64,000 nt of DNA, taken from the NCBI RefSeq assembly GCF_004117935.1, contig NZ_SDOY01000154.1, forward strand, positions 1 to 64,000, written 5' to 3'. Both the position numbers and the translations under genes were made by a program. Source of the DNA: Streptomyces roseicoloratus. GTDB taxonomy: Bacteria; Actinomycetota; Actinomycetes; Streptomycetales; Streptomycetaceae. The first letter of the stretch is position 1. The number at the start of each line of letters is the position of its first letter. The notes below the pieces were generated by a model. That model was not told the origin of the DNA and searched no databases. It was given only the letters and a program-made list of their open reading frames with translations. Of this stretch, positions 50,605 through 59,869 are shown piece after piece.

Positions 50605-51036
50605 TTGAAGGAGACCGCCTCCGGCGACCCCGAGGTCCGCACCCTCGCCCTCGGGGCGGCCAGTGGCACCGTTCCGCTCGCGCGCGACTTCACCCGGCAG
50701 GCGCTGTACGACTGGGGCTGGCTGCCCGCCGCGACCGCCGACCGCCGGGCCGCCGCCGAGGACGTCCTGCTCGTCGTCTCCGAACTCGTCACGAACGCCT
50801 GCCTGCACGCCGAGGGCCCCGAGAGCCTGCGCGTGCTGCGCCTCGCCGGGGTGTTGCGCCTGGAAGTCGCCGACCGCGGCGCCGGCCAGCCCGCCCCGCG
50901 CACCCCGCACCGCGCCGGACGCCCGGGCGGCCACGGCATGTTCATCGTCCAGCGGCTCTGCCGCGACTGGGGCATCGACCGCGTGCCCGGCGCCCCCGGC
51001 AAGACGGTCTGGGCGGAACTCGCCGCGCCGGCGTAG
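50605..51036 (+). CDS. prsI: Anti-sigma factor kinase of the RsbW/HATPase family (PrsI-like)
   Basis: A 143-residue protein. A TTG start with GAGGTGA upstream is used. The HATPase fold has the N box SELVTNACLHA, the G1 box EVADRGAGQP and the G2 box GRPGGHGMFIVQRLCRDWGI, with a closing KTVWAEL strand. Such proteins bind the SigB-type sigma factor and phosphorylate the anti-anti-sigma factor. It is next to arsI, though 191 bp separate them, so it may have a separate promoter. Confidence 0.85.
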   Translation: MKETASGDPEVRTLALGAASGTVPLARDFTRQALYDWGWLPAATADRRAAAEDVLLVVSELVTNACLHAEGPESLRVLRLAGVLRLEVADRGAGQPAPRTPHRAGRPGGHGMFIVQRLCRDWGIDRVPGAPGKTVWAELAAPA

Positions 51037-51158
51037 GGCGCCCGAAGCGTTCGCGGAGGACTTTCACATCCTTCTCTCTTCCCTCCTCAGGGCCCCCGGC
51101 GTACCTTGACCGCCAATCTGATAGACCGTCAGCAAGCTTGCGGTGAGGGGTGTTCGAG

Positions 51159-51866
51159 GTGCCGGATCCGAGGAGAACGGCCCGTGTGCTGACGGCGGCG
51201 ATGGCGGTGGCGGGCTCGGCCGTCCTGCTCTCCGCGCCCGCCGCCCACGCCGCGGTCGTCGACGTGAACTACGCCTGCGAGACCAAGATCGGCCCCAAGG
51301 GCGCCGTCTCGCCCGTCGACATCACGGCGGAGAAGAACGGCGGCTCGTACACGATCACGATGTCCTTCGACAAGGGCGTCTCCGACAGCCCCGTCGAGCT
51401 CCCCAAGGGCGTCATGACGCCCCGCGCCGAACTCGTCGTCGGTGGCGCCGACAGCGGCAGGGTCCAGGTCAAGGGCGTGCCCAACACGGCGGCCATCCCA
51501 CCCAACACCCCCATCAAGATCGGCAAGTTGACGGGTACGTACACGCCGAAGAAGAGCGGCAGGGTCACCTTCACGGCAGGCACGCTCACCGTCCACGCGC
51601 TGGGGATGGACGCGGCCGTCTGCAAGCCGTCCAACAACCCCAAGCCCTCCCTCGAACTCGACGTGACCGCCCCCGCGGGCGGCGGTTCCGGCGGTTCCGA
51701 CGACTCCCCGGGCGGTACGACGCAGTCGGGCGCCGGCGAACTGCCCAAGACGGGCCCGCTGGACTCGGCCGCCGCCCTCGGCACCCTCGGCGGCACCGTG
51801 CTGCTCACCGGAACGGCCGGCGTCCTCTGGCTCACCCGGCGCACCCCCCGACACCCGGCCCGCTGA
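51159..51866 (+). CDS. Secreted LPxTG-type cell-wall protein, module A
   Basis: About 235 residues from the GTG at 51159 (GTG 51150 is a possible alternative). A signal peptide ends AHA-AVVDV. The mature domain (about 30-170) has YACETKIGPKGAVSPVDI, KNGGSYTITMSFDKGVSDSP and VVGGADSGRVQVKG; the same pattern recurs in the fourth gene. Gly/Ser/Asp-rich spacer, then the sortase-type tail GELPKTGPLD, a hydrophobic helix and RRTPRHPAR. LPKTG differs from the usual LAxTG tail of Streptomyces. It is the first of four coupled genes; the stop overlaps the next ATG (TGATG). Confidence 0.85.
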   Translation: MPDPRRTARVLTAAMAVAGSAVLLSAPAAHAAVVDVNYACETKIGPKGAVSPVDITAEKNGGSYTITMSFDKGVSDSPVELPKGVMTPRAELVVGGADSGRVQVKGVPNTAAIPPNTPIKIGKLTGTYTPKKSGRVTFTAGTLTVHALGMDAAVCKPSNNPKPSLELDVTAPAGGGSGGSDDSPGGTTQSGAGELPKTGPLDSAAALGTLGGTVLLTGTAGVLWLTRRTPRHPAR

Positions 51867-53056
51867 TGCGGGCGCGGGTGGCCTCGCGGACCGGGTACGG
51901 AAGGGAGGCCGGGCGCGGGAAGGAAACCGGGCGCGGGAAGGAAACCGGGCGGGAGAGCGAGCCCGGGCGGGAGAGCGAGACCGGGTACGGGCGGGAGGCC
52001 AGGGTCCGGTCCGGGGACCGGGCCCGCGACCGGGCCGGGCGCGGGCGTGGCCGGGGACGCCGCCACGGGCCTGAACCTGGGCGCCCGCGCGGCGGCCCGG
52101 CCGGCGCCGCGCTCCTCGTCCTGCTTCCGGCCGCGCTGCTCGCCGCGGCTCCGCCGGCCCCGGCCGCCCCTCCGGCTCAGCCCCTGCCCCGGACCCAGGA
52201 GATCGCCACTCCGGCCACTCCAGCCGCCCCGGCAACCCCAGCCGCCCCAGCCGCCCCAGCCGCCCCAGCCGCCCCGGCCGCCCCAGCCACTCCCGCCGCA
52301 CCACCCGCCGCGCCCCCACCCCGCACCCAGCGGATCGCCGGCCCGGCCGCCCCGCCTCCCTGGACCGCCGCGCCCGCCGCCGGGCGGCCGTACGTCTATC
52401 TGGAGGGGGCGGTCGGCAGCGTGCTCCAGGACACCCTGTCCGTCACCAATCCCGGCGCCGAACCGCTCGCCGTGCGGCTCACCGGGCAGGGCGCGGCCGT
52501 CGCCTTCGCCGTGCGGACGGTGGTCGTGCCCGCCAGGACGCGGGCCGACGTGCCGTTCGCGGTGACCGTCACCGCCGACACCCCGCCCGGGGACCACCGC
52601 GGCGAAGTACGGGCGAGCGCCGGCGGACACGAGACCACCATCCCGCTCCACCTGCGGGTCAGCGGGCCGCGGCTCGCCGCGCTCACCGTCGAGGACGTCG
52701 CCGTCGACCGCTCGGGCACCCTGCGCTACACGCTGGTCAACCGCGGCAGCACCGAGCTCGCCCCGCGCCTCGCCGTACGCGCCGAGGGCCTGTTCGGCAC
52801 CGTGCTCGACCGCCCCGAGCGCGCCCTTCCGCTCGTCCTGCGCCCCGGCGAACGCGTCACCCGCACCGAATCCTGGCCCGACCCGCCCGCGCTCGACTCG
52901 GTCACCGTGCACCTGACGGCCGCGGCCGCCGGCGCCACCCCCGCGAGCGCCCGCGCGGACGCCGCCTTCGCCTCCCCGGAGGGCCTCGGCGCCCTGGCGG
53001 CCGCACTGCTCGTGGCGGCGGGAACGGCCACGTACGCGATACGGAGGAGACGATGA
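51866..53056 (+). CDS. Exported protein with repeat N-terminus and NEW3/DUF916-like domain, module B
   Basis: 396 residues from the ATG sharing one base with the upstream stop. Residues 1-60 are hydrophilic and include six 18-bp units encoding GYGREA, GRGKET twice, GRESEP, GRESET and GYGREA. A hydrophobic segment (GGPAGAALLVLLPAALLAAAPP, about 73-95) would act as the signal or anchor, followed by a Pro/Ala-rich linker (repeated TPAAPA). The next part, YLEGAVGSVLQDTLSVTNPGAEPLAVRLTG and PPGDHRGEVRASAGGHETTIPLHLRV, has the look of COG1470/DUF916 bacterial surface domains. A C-terminal helix plus RRRR tail anchors it. The true start could be internal. Confidence 0.75.
   Translation: MRARVASRTGYGREAGRGKETGRGKETGRESEPGRESETGYGREARVRSGDRARDRAGRGRGRGRRHGPEPGRPRGGPAGAALLVLLPAALLAAAPPAPAAPPAQPLPRTQEIATPATPAAPATPAAPAAPAAPAAPAAPATPAAPPAAPPPRTQRIAGPAAPPPWTAAPAAGRPYVYLEGAVGSVLQDTLSVTNPGAEPLAVRLTGQGAAVAFAVRTVVVPARTRADVPFAVTVTADTPPGDHRGEVRASAGGHETTIPLHLRVSGPRLAALTVEDVAVDRSGTLRYTLVNRGSTELAPRLAVRAEGLFGTVLDRPERALPLVLRPGERVTRTESWPDPPALDSVTVHLTAAAAGATPASARADAAFASPEGLGALAAALLVAAGTATYAIRRRR
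51893..52000 (+). repeat. 18-bp coding tandem repeat, six units
   Basis: Six units of 18 bp begin at 51893; units two and three are identical, GGGCGCGGGAAGGAAACC, and units four and five are near copies of GGGCGGGAGAGCGAGCCC. The first and last units encode GYGREA. The array sits before the signal-like helix of module B. Confidence 0.85.
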
Positions 53057-54228
53057 CGTACCCGCGTACGGCAGCACCGCGTACGGCACGACGCCTCGCG
53101 CCACGTGCGGACAGGCGCCCGGCGTTCACTGCCGCCACGGGCACCGCCACCACAGCCCTCGGCGTGCTGCTCGCCGCGCTGCTCCTCGCCCTGCTGCCCG
53201 CCGCCCCCGCCGCGGCCCGGGCCGCGGGCCCCACCGTGGCGCTCTCGCAGGCGGAGGGCGGCAAGGGCGGCGAGATCACCGTCAGCGGCTCCGGGTGGAA
53301 GCCCGGCGCGCTGCTCATGCTGCTGATCTGCGGAAAGGCCGCGCCCGGCAAGGGCGTCATCGGCGGCACCAACTCCTGCGCCAACGCCGACGGCCGCGCC
53401 GCCACCGTCGACGCCAAGGGCGCGTTCAGCCGGAAACTGCCGGTCGCTGAACCGCCCGAGCCCTGCCCCTGCGTCGTCCACGTGGCCGGGGTGACCGGCC
53501 AACAGGACACGGTGGACGTCGAGTTCACCGTCGCCGGGCATCCCACCGCGCCACTGCCCGAGGACTCCGGCAGCGGCCGGCTCGTCGTGCTCACCTCCGC
53601 ACGGCTGGAGGGTTCGAGCGGCGTCCTCGTGTGGTTCGGCGCGCCCGCCCGCCGCGAGATCGTCTTCACCCTCGGCAACCTCGGGCAGACCGCGGTCAAG
53701 GACCCGGTCTTCGACGTCGGCACCAGCCACGGGGTGTTCGCGCCGCAGTACGAGGAGCGCCAGTGGCGCGGCACGATCGAGCCCGGCCGCAAGGCGCTGG
53801 TGCGGCTGGAGGTCGAGCTGCCGGCGGGCGCCCACGGCGACTACCAGGTGTCCGTGCGCCACGGCGGGAAGGTCGTCGTCGAGCAGCCCTGGGGCGTCGG
53901 GCGCCCGTACGGCGTCACGCTCTTCTGGGTGCTGCTCGCGCTGGTCGTCCCGGCCGCGGTGTTCCGCATCGGCATGGCGGTCGTGGACCGGGTCCGCCCG
54001 CGGGGCGGGGCCCCCGGCCCGAGCCGCCCCGGCCGCACCTCGCGCGGGCCGGTGCGCCGCATCCCCCGCCGTGCGCCCGGCCGGACGCCCGCCCGGACGG
54101 GCGGAGCCGCATCCGGGTCCGCGTCCGTACCGGCGGCGCCCGCCGGCGAACCGACCGCGGTCCTGCCGTGGTTCACCCCCGATTCCGCACCGTCAGAGAA
54201 CAGCCCGACGACGAAGGGACAGTCGTGA
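53053..54228 (+). CDS. Exported neocarzinostatin-fold-like protein with C-terminal TM, module C
   Basis: A 391-residue protein; the ATG overlaps the preceding stop (ATGA). A signal segment (about 28-58) ends AARAAG. The first domain, PTVALSQAEGGKGGEITVSGSGWKPGALLMLLICGKA, then SCANADGRAATVDAKGAFSRKLPVAEPPEPCPCVVHV, resembles the neocarzinostatin/IPT-like beta sandwich. A second beta domain (REIVFTLGNLGQTAVKDPVFDVGTSHG, LVRLEVELPAGAHGDYQVSVRHGGK) is followed by one transmembrane helix and a basic Pro/Arg tail to the cytoplasm. Function unknown; it is part of the coupled four-gene surface cluster. Confidence 0.82.
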   Translation: MTYPRTAAPRTARRLAPRADRRPAFTAATGTATTALGVLLAALLLALLPAAPAAARAAGPTVALSQAEGGKGGEITVSGSGWKPGALLMLLICGKAAPGKGVIGGTNSCANADGRAATVDAKGAFSRKLPVAEPPEPCPCVVHVAGVTGQQDTVDVEFTVAGHPTAPLPEDSGSGRLVVLTSARLEGSSGVLVWFGAPARREIVFTLGNLGQTAVKDPVFDVGTSHGVFAPQYEERQWRGTIEPGRKALVRLEVELPAGAHGDYQVSVRHGGKVVVEQPWGVGRPYGVTLFWVLLALVVPAAVFRIGMAVVDRVRPRGGAPGPSRPGRTSRGPVRRIPRRAPGRTPARTGGAASGSASVPAAPAGEPTAVLPWFTPDSAPSENSPTTKGQS

Positions 54229-55598
54229 GGACGACACGCACGACACGGAGGATCAGCGCGGCCGGCGTCGCGCTGATGCTCGGCGGCGCGGGAATCCTGC
54301 TGGCCGCCGGCCCCGCGACGGCCGCGGAGGTCTCGTACGCCACCGAGTGCATCCCGCCCCCCATCTCCGGCCTCCCGCCGGTGCAGGGCACCACCCGGGT
54401 GCTGATCTCGGCGCCCGCCGAGGCCAAGGTCGGCGACGAGGTCGAGGTGGTGTGGAAGACGGTCCAGGCCGCGTCCAGGAACCCGGACATCCTCGACCTG
54501 CAGAAGGACACCGTGAAGCCGACGGGCGTCGTGAAGCTGGGCGGCGGGGCGAGCGGCACGCTCACGATGGAGGGCCCGCGCCAGAACCCGCCGATCCCGA
54601 AGAACAGCCCGATGGTCCTGCCGGACATGAAGGGCAGACTGAAGCTGGAGAAGGCGGGCGAGATCACGCTGACGCCGGACACGTACACGATCAACGTGTC
54701 CAAGCCGATGTCGACGGACACGAAGTGCTCGCCGAAGGAGACGCCGGCGGTCGGCGCCACCATCAAGGTGACGGACGGCGGCGGCTCCTCCGGCGGCGGT
54801 ACGACGACGAGCGGCGGCACCACGACGGCCGGGGGTACGACGACCGGCGGTACCACCACATCCGGGGGCACGACCACCGCCTCCGGTGGTACCACCAGCG
54901 GCGGCACCACGAGCACCTCCGGCGGTACCGCCACGGGCGGCGGCACCACATCCGGCGGCGGCGGTGGCCAGACCGACTTCCCCGGCAAGGAAGTCGCCGT
55001 GAGCTTCGCCTGCCAGGCCCCCGGTCCCGCGTCCATCTCCTCCAAGGTGACCGTCAACGCCCGGAAGAACGGCGGCTCCTACGCCCTCACGGTCAGGACC
55101 GCCAAGGGCGTCATGAACAGCCCGGCCGCCCTCCCCAAGGGCGCGCTCAAGCCGTCCATGGCGGTGAGGATCGGCGGGGCGGACAGCGGCACCGTCACCG
55201 TCACCGGCGCGGCGAATCCCGAGCCGCTGGAGGCGGGCAAGCCGGTCGACCTGACCGACATGACCGGCACGTACAAGCCGGGCGCGTCCGGCAAGGCCAC
55301 GTTGAGCCCGGGCAAGCTGACCATCAGCGTGTCGCTCGGCGGCTCGCCGATCGTCATCCCGTGCGAGGTGAAGGGCTCCGTACAGGCCTCGCTCACGCTC
55401 GACACCGAGAAGCAGGCGGGCGGCGCCGCCGGCGGCTCGTCGACGTCCACGTCCGGCGGCGGCCCGGGCGGCGGCCTCGCCGACACCGGTGCCGAGGACG
55501 GCGGCGCCCTGCGCGCCCTCGCCCTGGTGGCGGGCACGGTGATCCTGCTCGGCGGCGCGGTCTTCACGTTCACCCCGTGGGCGCGGCTGCGCAGGTAG
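54225..55598 (+). CDS. Secreted LAxTG-type protein with two domains, module D
   Basis: 457 residues from a GTG overlapping the previous stop (GTGA). A signal peptide ends ATA-AEVSY. Domain 1 (about 35-180) is a beta-rich exported region with two Cys (TECIPPP, TKCSPKE). A Gly/Thr/Ser linker of about 60 residues built of GGTTT units follows. Domain 2 (about 255-400) repeats the module A pattern: SFACQAPGPASISSKVTV, KNGGSYALTVRTAKGVMNSPAALPKGALKP and RIGGADSGTVTVTG. The sortase-type tail is LADTGAEDGG, then a hydrophobic helix and RLRR. It should be covalently attached to peptidoglycan by a class E sortase encoded elsewhere. Confidence 0.85.
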   Translation: MRTTRTTRRISAAGVALMLGGAGILLAAGPATAAEVSYATECIPPPISGLPPVQGTTRVLISAPAEAKVGDEVEVVWKTVQAASRNPDILDLQKDTVKPTGVVKLGGGASGTLTMEGPRQNPPIPKNSPMVLPDMKGRLKLEKAGEITLTPDTYTINVSKPMSTDTKCSPKETPAVGATIKVTDGGGSSGGGTTTSGGTTTAGGTTTGGTTTSGGTTTASGGTTSGGTTSTSGGTATGGGTTSGGGGGQTDFPGKEVAVSFACQAPGPASISSKVTVNARKNGGSYALTVRTAKGVMNSPAALPKGALKPSMAVRIGGADSGTVTVTGAANPEPLEAGKPVDLTDMTGTYKPGASGKATLSPGKLTISVSLGGSPIVIPCEVKGSVQASLTLDTEKQAGGAAGGSSTSTSGGGPGGGLADTGAEDGGALRALALVAGTVILLGGAVFTFTPWARLRR

Positions 55599-55671
55599 CC
55601 AGGTGAGCGCCGCCGGAAGTCCGGCGTCCGGTGCGGCACGAAGAAGCGCCTCCGCGGCTTCAGCGCCCAGC

Positions 55672-55722
55672 CGCGCTGACGGCGTCCGTACGCGCTGACG
55701 GCGCCCAGCCGCGCTGACGGCG
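55672..55722. repeat. 19-bp tandem repeat, three copies
   Basis: CGCGCTGACGGCG occurs at 55672, 55691 and 55710, exactly 19 bp apart, each followed by a 6-bp variable piece. It lies in the spacer after module D; I see no other feature in this stretch. Confidence 0.85.
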
Positions 55723-55744
55723 CCCGGACGCGCCGGGGAACGGA

Positions 55745-55789
55745 AAGGGCCTGGCCCGGCACCCGTGCGGGGTGCCGGGCCAGGCCCTG
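55745..55789. terminator. Bidirectional terminator, module D / transporter
   Basis: AGGGCCTGGCCCGGCACCC (55746-55764) pairs with the matching arm ending at about 55788, loop about 4 nt. Convergent genes lie on either side. Confidence 0.85.
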
Positions 55790-55809
55790 TCGTCAGGTCG
55801 TACGACGCG

Positions 55810-57318
55810 TCAGCGCGTGTCGCCCATGAGCGCGCGGATCTTCTTGCCCGCGGTCATGAAGGCCAGGCCCGCGACGATGGCCACGACCGCCCAGAGCGAG
55901 TAGTAGAGGGCGTCGCCCAGCGGCTCGTTGAGCTTGGTGGTCCAGCCGTTGAGGGCGTTGCCCGTCGCGGTGGCGAGGAACCACAGACCCATGATCTGGC
56001 CGACGAACTGCTTCGGGGCCAGCTTCGTCGACAGCGACAGGCCGACCGGCGAGAGGCACATCTCGCCGAGGGTCTGGACGAGGTAGACGCTCAGCAGCCA
56101 GAAGACGGTGACCTTGCCGGTCGAGCTGTTGGCGGCGGCGGCACCGGCGAGACCCATGATCGCGAACGATCCGCCGATGAGGAGCATCGCCAGGGCGAAC
56201 TTCATCGGGGCGCTGGGCTCGCGGTTGCGCTTGGCGAGCTTGACCCACAGCGCGGCGAACAGCGGCGCGAGGACGATGACCATCGCCGGGTTCACGGACT
56301 GGTACCAGGACGCCGGGAACTCCCAGCCGAAGATCATGCGGTCCGTCTTGTTGTCGGCGAACAGCGTGAGCAGCGAGCCGGACTGGTCGTAGATCATCCA
56401 GAAGAGCACGGCGGTGGCGAAGAACCACATGAACGCCTTGATCTTCGGCTTGTCCTCGGACTTCAGCGCCGGGTTCCGGTACATGGTGATGAAGTACACG
56501 ATCGGCACGACGATGCCGAGGATCGCCAGCACGTTCACGATGTGCTCGATGTCGTACGTGCCGAGCACGATGTCGGCCAGCAGGGCCGCGACGGCCAGTC
56601 CGCCCCAGAGCAGGACCTTGCGCAGCGCGCCGCGCTTCTCCTCGGGGGTCGCGGGGGTGCCCGGCGCCTTGCCGACGTCGCCGAGGTGACGACCGCCCAG
56701 GACGTACTGGACGACGGCGAGGGTCATGCCGATGCCGGCGACGGCGAAGCCGAGGTGCCAGTTGACGTTCTCGCCGAGGTAGCCGACGACCAGCGGCGCG
56801 AGCATGCCGCCGATGTTGATCGACATGTAGAAGAGCGTGAAGCCGGCGTCGCGGCGCGCGCCCGGCTGGCCCTCGTACAGGCCGCCGACCATGGCCGAGA
56901 TGTTGGGCTTCAGCAGACCGGTGCCGGCGGCGATGAGCGCGAGACCGATGAAGAACGCCGTGTCCGAGGGGACGGCGAGGGTGTAGTGGCCCAGGGCGAT
57001 GACGATGCCGCCGACGAGGACGGCCTTCCGGGCGCCCCAGAGGCGGTCGGCGATCCAGCCGCCGGGCATGGCGGCCATGTAGACGACCGCGTTGTACACG
57101 CCGTAGATGGAGGCAGCGAGCGCCTCACGGTCCTCCAGCGGTCCGTCGAGCACGGCCGCGACCAGGTAGAGGACGAGGATGCCGCGCATTCCGTACCAGG
57201 AGAAGCGCTCCCACATCTCGGTCATGAAGAGAGTGGCCAGGCCCCGGGGGTGGCCGAAGAAGGTCTTCTCCTCGGAACCGGGGGTTCCGTTCGAAGCCGT
57301 CGTCAGGCTGGACGCCAT
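55810..57318 (-). CDS. POT/PTR2-family peptide transporter
   Basis: 502 residues from the ATG at 57318 with AAGGATCG upstream. The proton-dependent oligopeptide transporter features are: FFGHPRGLATLFMTEMWERFSWYGMRGILVLYL (ExxER-like TM1), GGWIADRLWGARKAVLVGG, GTGLLKPNISAMVGGLY, FTLFYMSINIGGMLAPLVVGYLGE (FYxxINxG PTR2 signature) and LGEMCLSPVGLSL near the end. Twelve to fourteen transmembrane helices; it imports di- and tripeptides with protons. It is a single gene. Confidence 0.93.
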   Translation of the reverse strand: MASSLTTASNGTPGSEEKTFFGHPRGLATLFMTEMWERFSWYGMRGILVLYLVAAVLDGPLEDREALAASIYGVYNAVVYMAAMPGGWIADRLWGARKAVLVGGIVIALGHYTLAVPSDTAFFIGLALIAAGTGLLKPNISAMVGGLYEGQPGARRDAGFTLFYMSINIGGMLAPLVVGYLGENVNWHLGFAVAGIGMTLAVVQYVLGGRHLGDVGKAPGTPATPEEKRGALRKVLLWGGLAVAALLADIVLGTYDIEHIVNVLAILGIVVPIVYFITMYRNPALKSEDKPKIKAFMWFFATAVLFWMIYDQSGSLLTLFADNKTDRMIFGWEFPASWYQSVNPAMVIVLAPLFAALWVKLAKRNREPSAPMKFALAMLLIGGSFAIMGLAGAAAANSSTGKVTVFWLLSVYLVQTLGEMCLSPVGLSLSTKLAPKQFVGQIMGLWFLATATGNALNGWTTKLNEPLGDALYYSLWAVVAIVAGLAFMTAGKKIRALMGDTR

Positions 57319-57680
57319 GTCGATCCTTGCTCTGTCGGGACGCGCGCCTTGTGAGCGGGGTGCGCCCGGTGGGGGAGGCCGGCACCGGGCGGGCGCGGTC
57401 GCACCCGTCCGGGATCCACGCCCTGACGCGTCGTCGCGCGGCAGGACCCGGCCCACAGGTCATTCACCGTCCTCAAGACCGCCGAAGCCGTCTTGCGCAG
57501 AAAAGAGACCTTTGCCGGACCGACTCCGCCAAAGATCCCCGATTACCGCTACAGAACTCACGCCACCATACGACACGACACTGCCGGATATGGAAGGACT
57601 TGAGACATGGATCACAGGCGCTGACGGAACCAACTTCGCCCATTCGAAGGTCATGAGCAAATTTCAGGCCAAGATCCGAA

Positions 57681-57700
57681 GGGGCCCATCGAAGGGCCCC
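57681..57700. repeat. Small inverted repeat upstream of the response-regulator gene
   Basis: GGGGCCC (57681-57687) and GGGCCCC (57694-57700) pair over 7 bp with a 6-nt loop. The 448-bp spacer 57319-57766 has no gene I can support; it holds this hairpin and, at its end, the -10 box below. Confidence 0.5.
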
Positions 57701-57754
57701 GGTACCCGGCGGGGGTGCCTCCGGATCGGGCCCCGGTGCCGTTGCCGTGCGGAC

Positions 57755-57760
57755 TACCAT
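57755..57760 (+). promoter_or_regulatory. Leaderless -10 box of the response-regulator gene
   Basis: TACCAT (57755-57760) is followed after 6 nt by the ATG at 57767, with no ribosome site. Confidence 0.4.
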
Positions 57761-57766
57761 CACCTC

Positions 57767-58444
<678 letters not shown>

Positions 58445-58456
58445 GCCTCCTCCTCC

Positions 58457-59728
58457 GTGCGCCGCCGTCTGATCAACTCCACGCTCGCCGTGGTGCTCGT
58501 CGTCATCGCCGTCTTCGGCGTCTCGCTGGTGATCGTCGAGACCCGCACCATCTCCAGCAGCGCCCAGGAGAGCGTGGACTCCGAGGCGCTGCGGATCGCC
58601 TCCATCGTCGACAGCCGGCTCGTCGGCGGCGAGGCCGTCGACGCCGGCGTCCTGGCCGACCTCAGCGGTGCCAAGCGCTACGCTCTGGTCCGCATCCCCG
58701 GCCTCCCGCCCCTCGAAGTCGGCACCCGCCCCTCCGGCAGCGTCATCCGCGGCCTGGCGGAAGGCGAGCGCGGCGAGACCGTCCTCGTCGAGGAGAGCCG
58801 CTCGGTCGTCACCGACGAGGTCGGCCGCACCCTGATGATCATCGCCGCGGTGGCGCTGCTCTGCGTCGTCGCGGCCGTGCTGCTCGCCGTACGGCAGGCC
58901 AACAAGCTCGCCTCGCCGCTCACCGACCTCGCCGAGACCGCCGAACGCCTCGGCTCCGGCGACCCGCGCCCCCGGCACCGCCGGTACGGGGTCCCCGAGC
59001 TGGACCGGGTCGCGGACGTCCTCGACGCCTCGGCGGAGCGGATCGCGCGGATGCTCACCGCCGAGCGCCGGCTCGCCGCCGACGCCTCCCACCAGCTGCG
59101 CACGCCCCTCACCGCGCTCTCCATGCGCCTGGAGGAGGTCGCCGTCGCCGACGACCTCGACACGGTCAGGGAGGAGGCGACGATCGCGCTCACCCAGGTC
59201 GAGCGGCTCACCGACGTCGTCGAGCGGCTGCTCACCAACTCGCGCGACCCGCGGACCGGATCCGCCGTCGCCTTCGATCTCGACGAGGTCATCAAGCAGC
59301 AGCTGGAGGAGTGGCGGCCCGCCTACCGCAGCGCGGGCCGGGCCATCGTCCGCTCCGGGAAGCAGGGCATGCGCGCCGTCGGCACCCCGGGCGCGGTCGC
59401 CCAGGTCCTGGCGGCGCTCATCGAGAACTCGCTCATGCACGGCGGCGGCACGGTCGCCCTGCGCACCCGCGTCACCGGCAACCAGTCGGTGATCGAGGTC
59501 ACCGACGAGGGCCCGGGCGTCGCCGCCGACCTCGGCGCGCGGATCTTCGAACGCGCGGTCAGCGGGCGCAGCTCCACGGGCATCGGCCTCGCGGTGGCCC
59601 GGGACCTCGCGGAGGCGGACGGCGGGCGACTGGAACTGCTCCAGCAGCAGCCGCCGGTGTTCGCGCTCTTCCTCGGCCGTGAGGTCAGGAGCCGTTCGGA
59701 ACGGGAGTCGGAGCGCCCGGTCCGCTGA
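58457..59728 (+). CDS. Sensor histidine kinase
   Basis: A 423-residue kinase from GTG. TM1 (about 8-28), a periplasmic segment of about 100 residues (ISSSAQESVDSEALRIASIVDSRLVGGE ...), TM2 (about 127-145), then HAMP-like RQANKLASPLTDLAETAERLGSGD. The H box is DASHQLRTPL (His212), the N box ALIENSLMHGGG, and the G boxes VTDEGPGVAADL and STGIGLAVARDLAEADGGRL. The small sensor domain gives no clue to the signal. It pairs with the OmpR-type regulator upstream. Confidence 0.93.
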   Translation: MRRRLINSTLAVVLVVIAVFGVSLVIVETRTISSSAQESVDSEALRIASIVDSRLVGGEAVDAGVLADLSGAKRYALVRIPGLPPLEVGTRPSGSVIRGLAEGERGETVLVEESRSVVTDEVGRTLMIIAAVALLCVVAAVLLAVRQANKLASPLTDLAETAERLGSGDPRPRHRRYGVPELDRVADVLDASAERIARMLTAERRLAADASHQLRTPLTALSMRLEEVAVADDLDTVREEATIALTQVERLTDVVERLLTNSRDPRTGSAVAFDLDEVIKQQLEEWRPAYRSAGRAIVRSGKQGMRAVGTPGAVAQVLAALIENSLMHGGGTVALRTRVTGNQSVIEVTDEGPGVAADLGARIFERAVSGRSSTGIGLAVARDLAEADGGRLELLQQQPPVFALFLGREVRSRSERESERPVR

Positions 59729-59742
59729 GGCGTGAGCCGAGA

Positions 59743-59829
59743 GGCTCCCGCCCGGCGGCAGGGGATCCACCCCTGAGGGGCTCCCGCCCGGCGGCCGGAG
59801 ATCCGCTGCTGGCGGGCTTCCGCCCGGCG
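59743..59829. repeat. 36-bp tandem repeat, three copies
   Basis: GGCTCCCGCCCGGCGGC at 59743 and 59779, and a variant GGCTTCCGCCCGGCG at 59815, recur every 36 bp in the spacer after the kinase gene. Confidence 0.8.
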
Positions 59830-59869
59830 CTCAGCGGCATCGTCCAGCCGCGCCGCTCAGACGCGTCGC

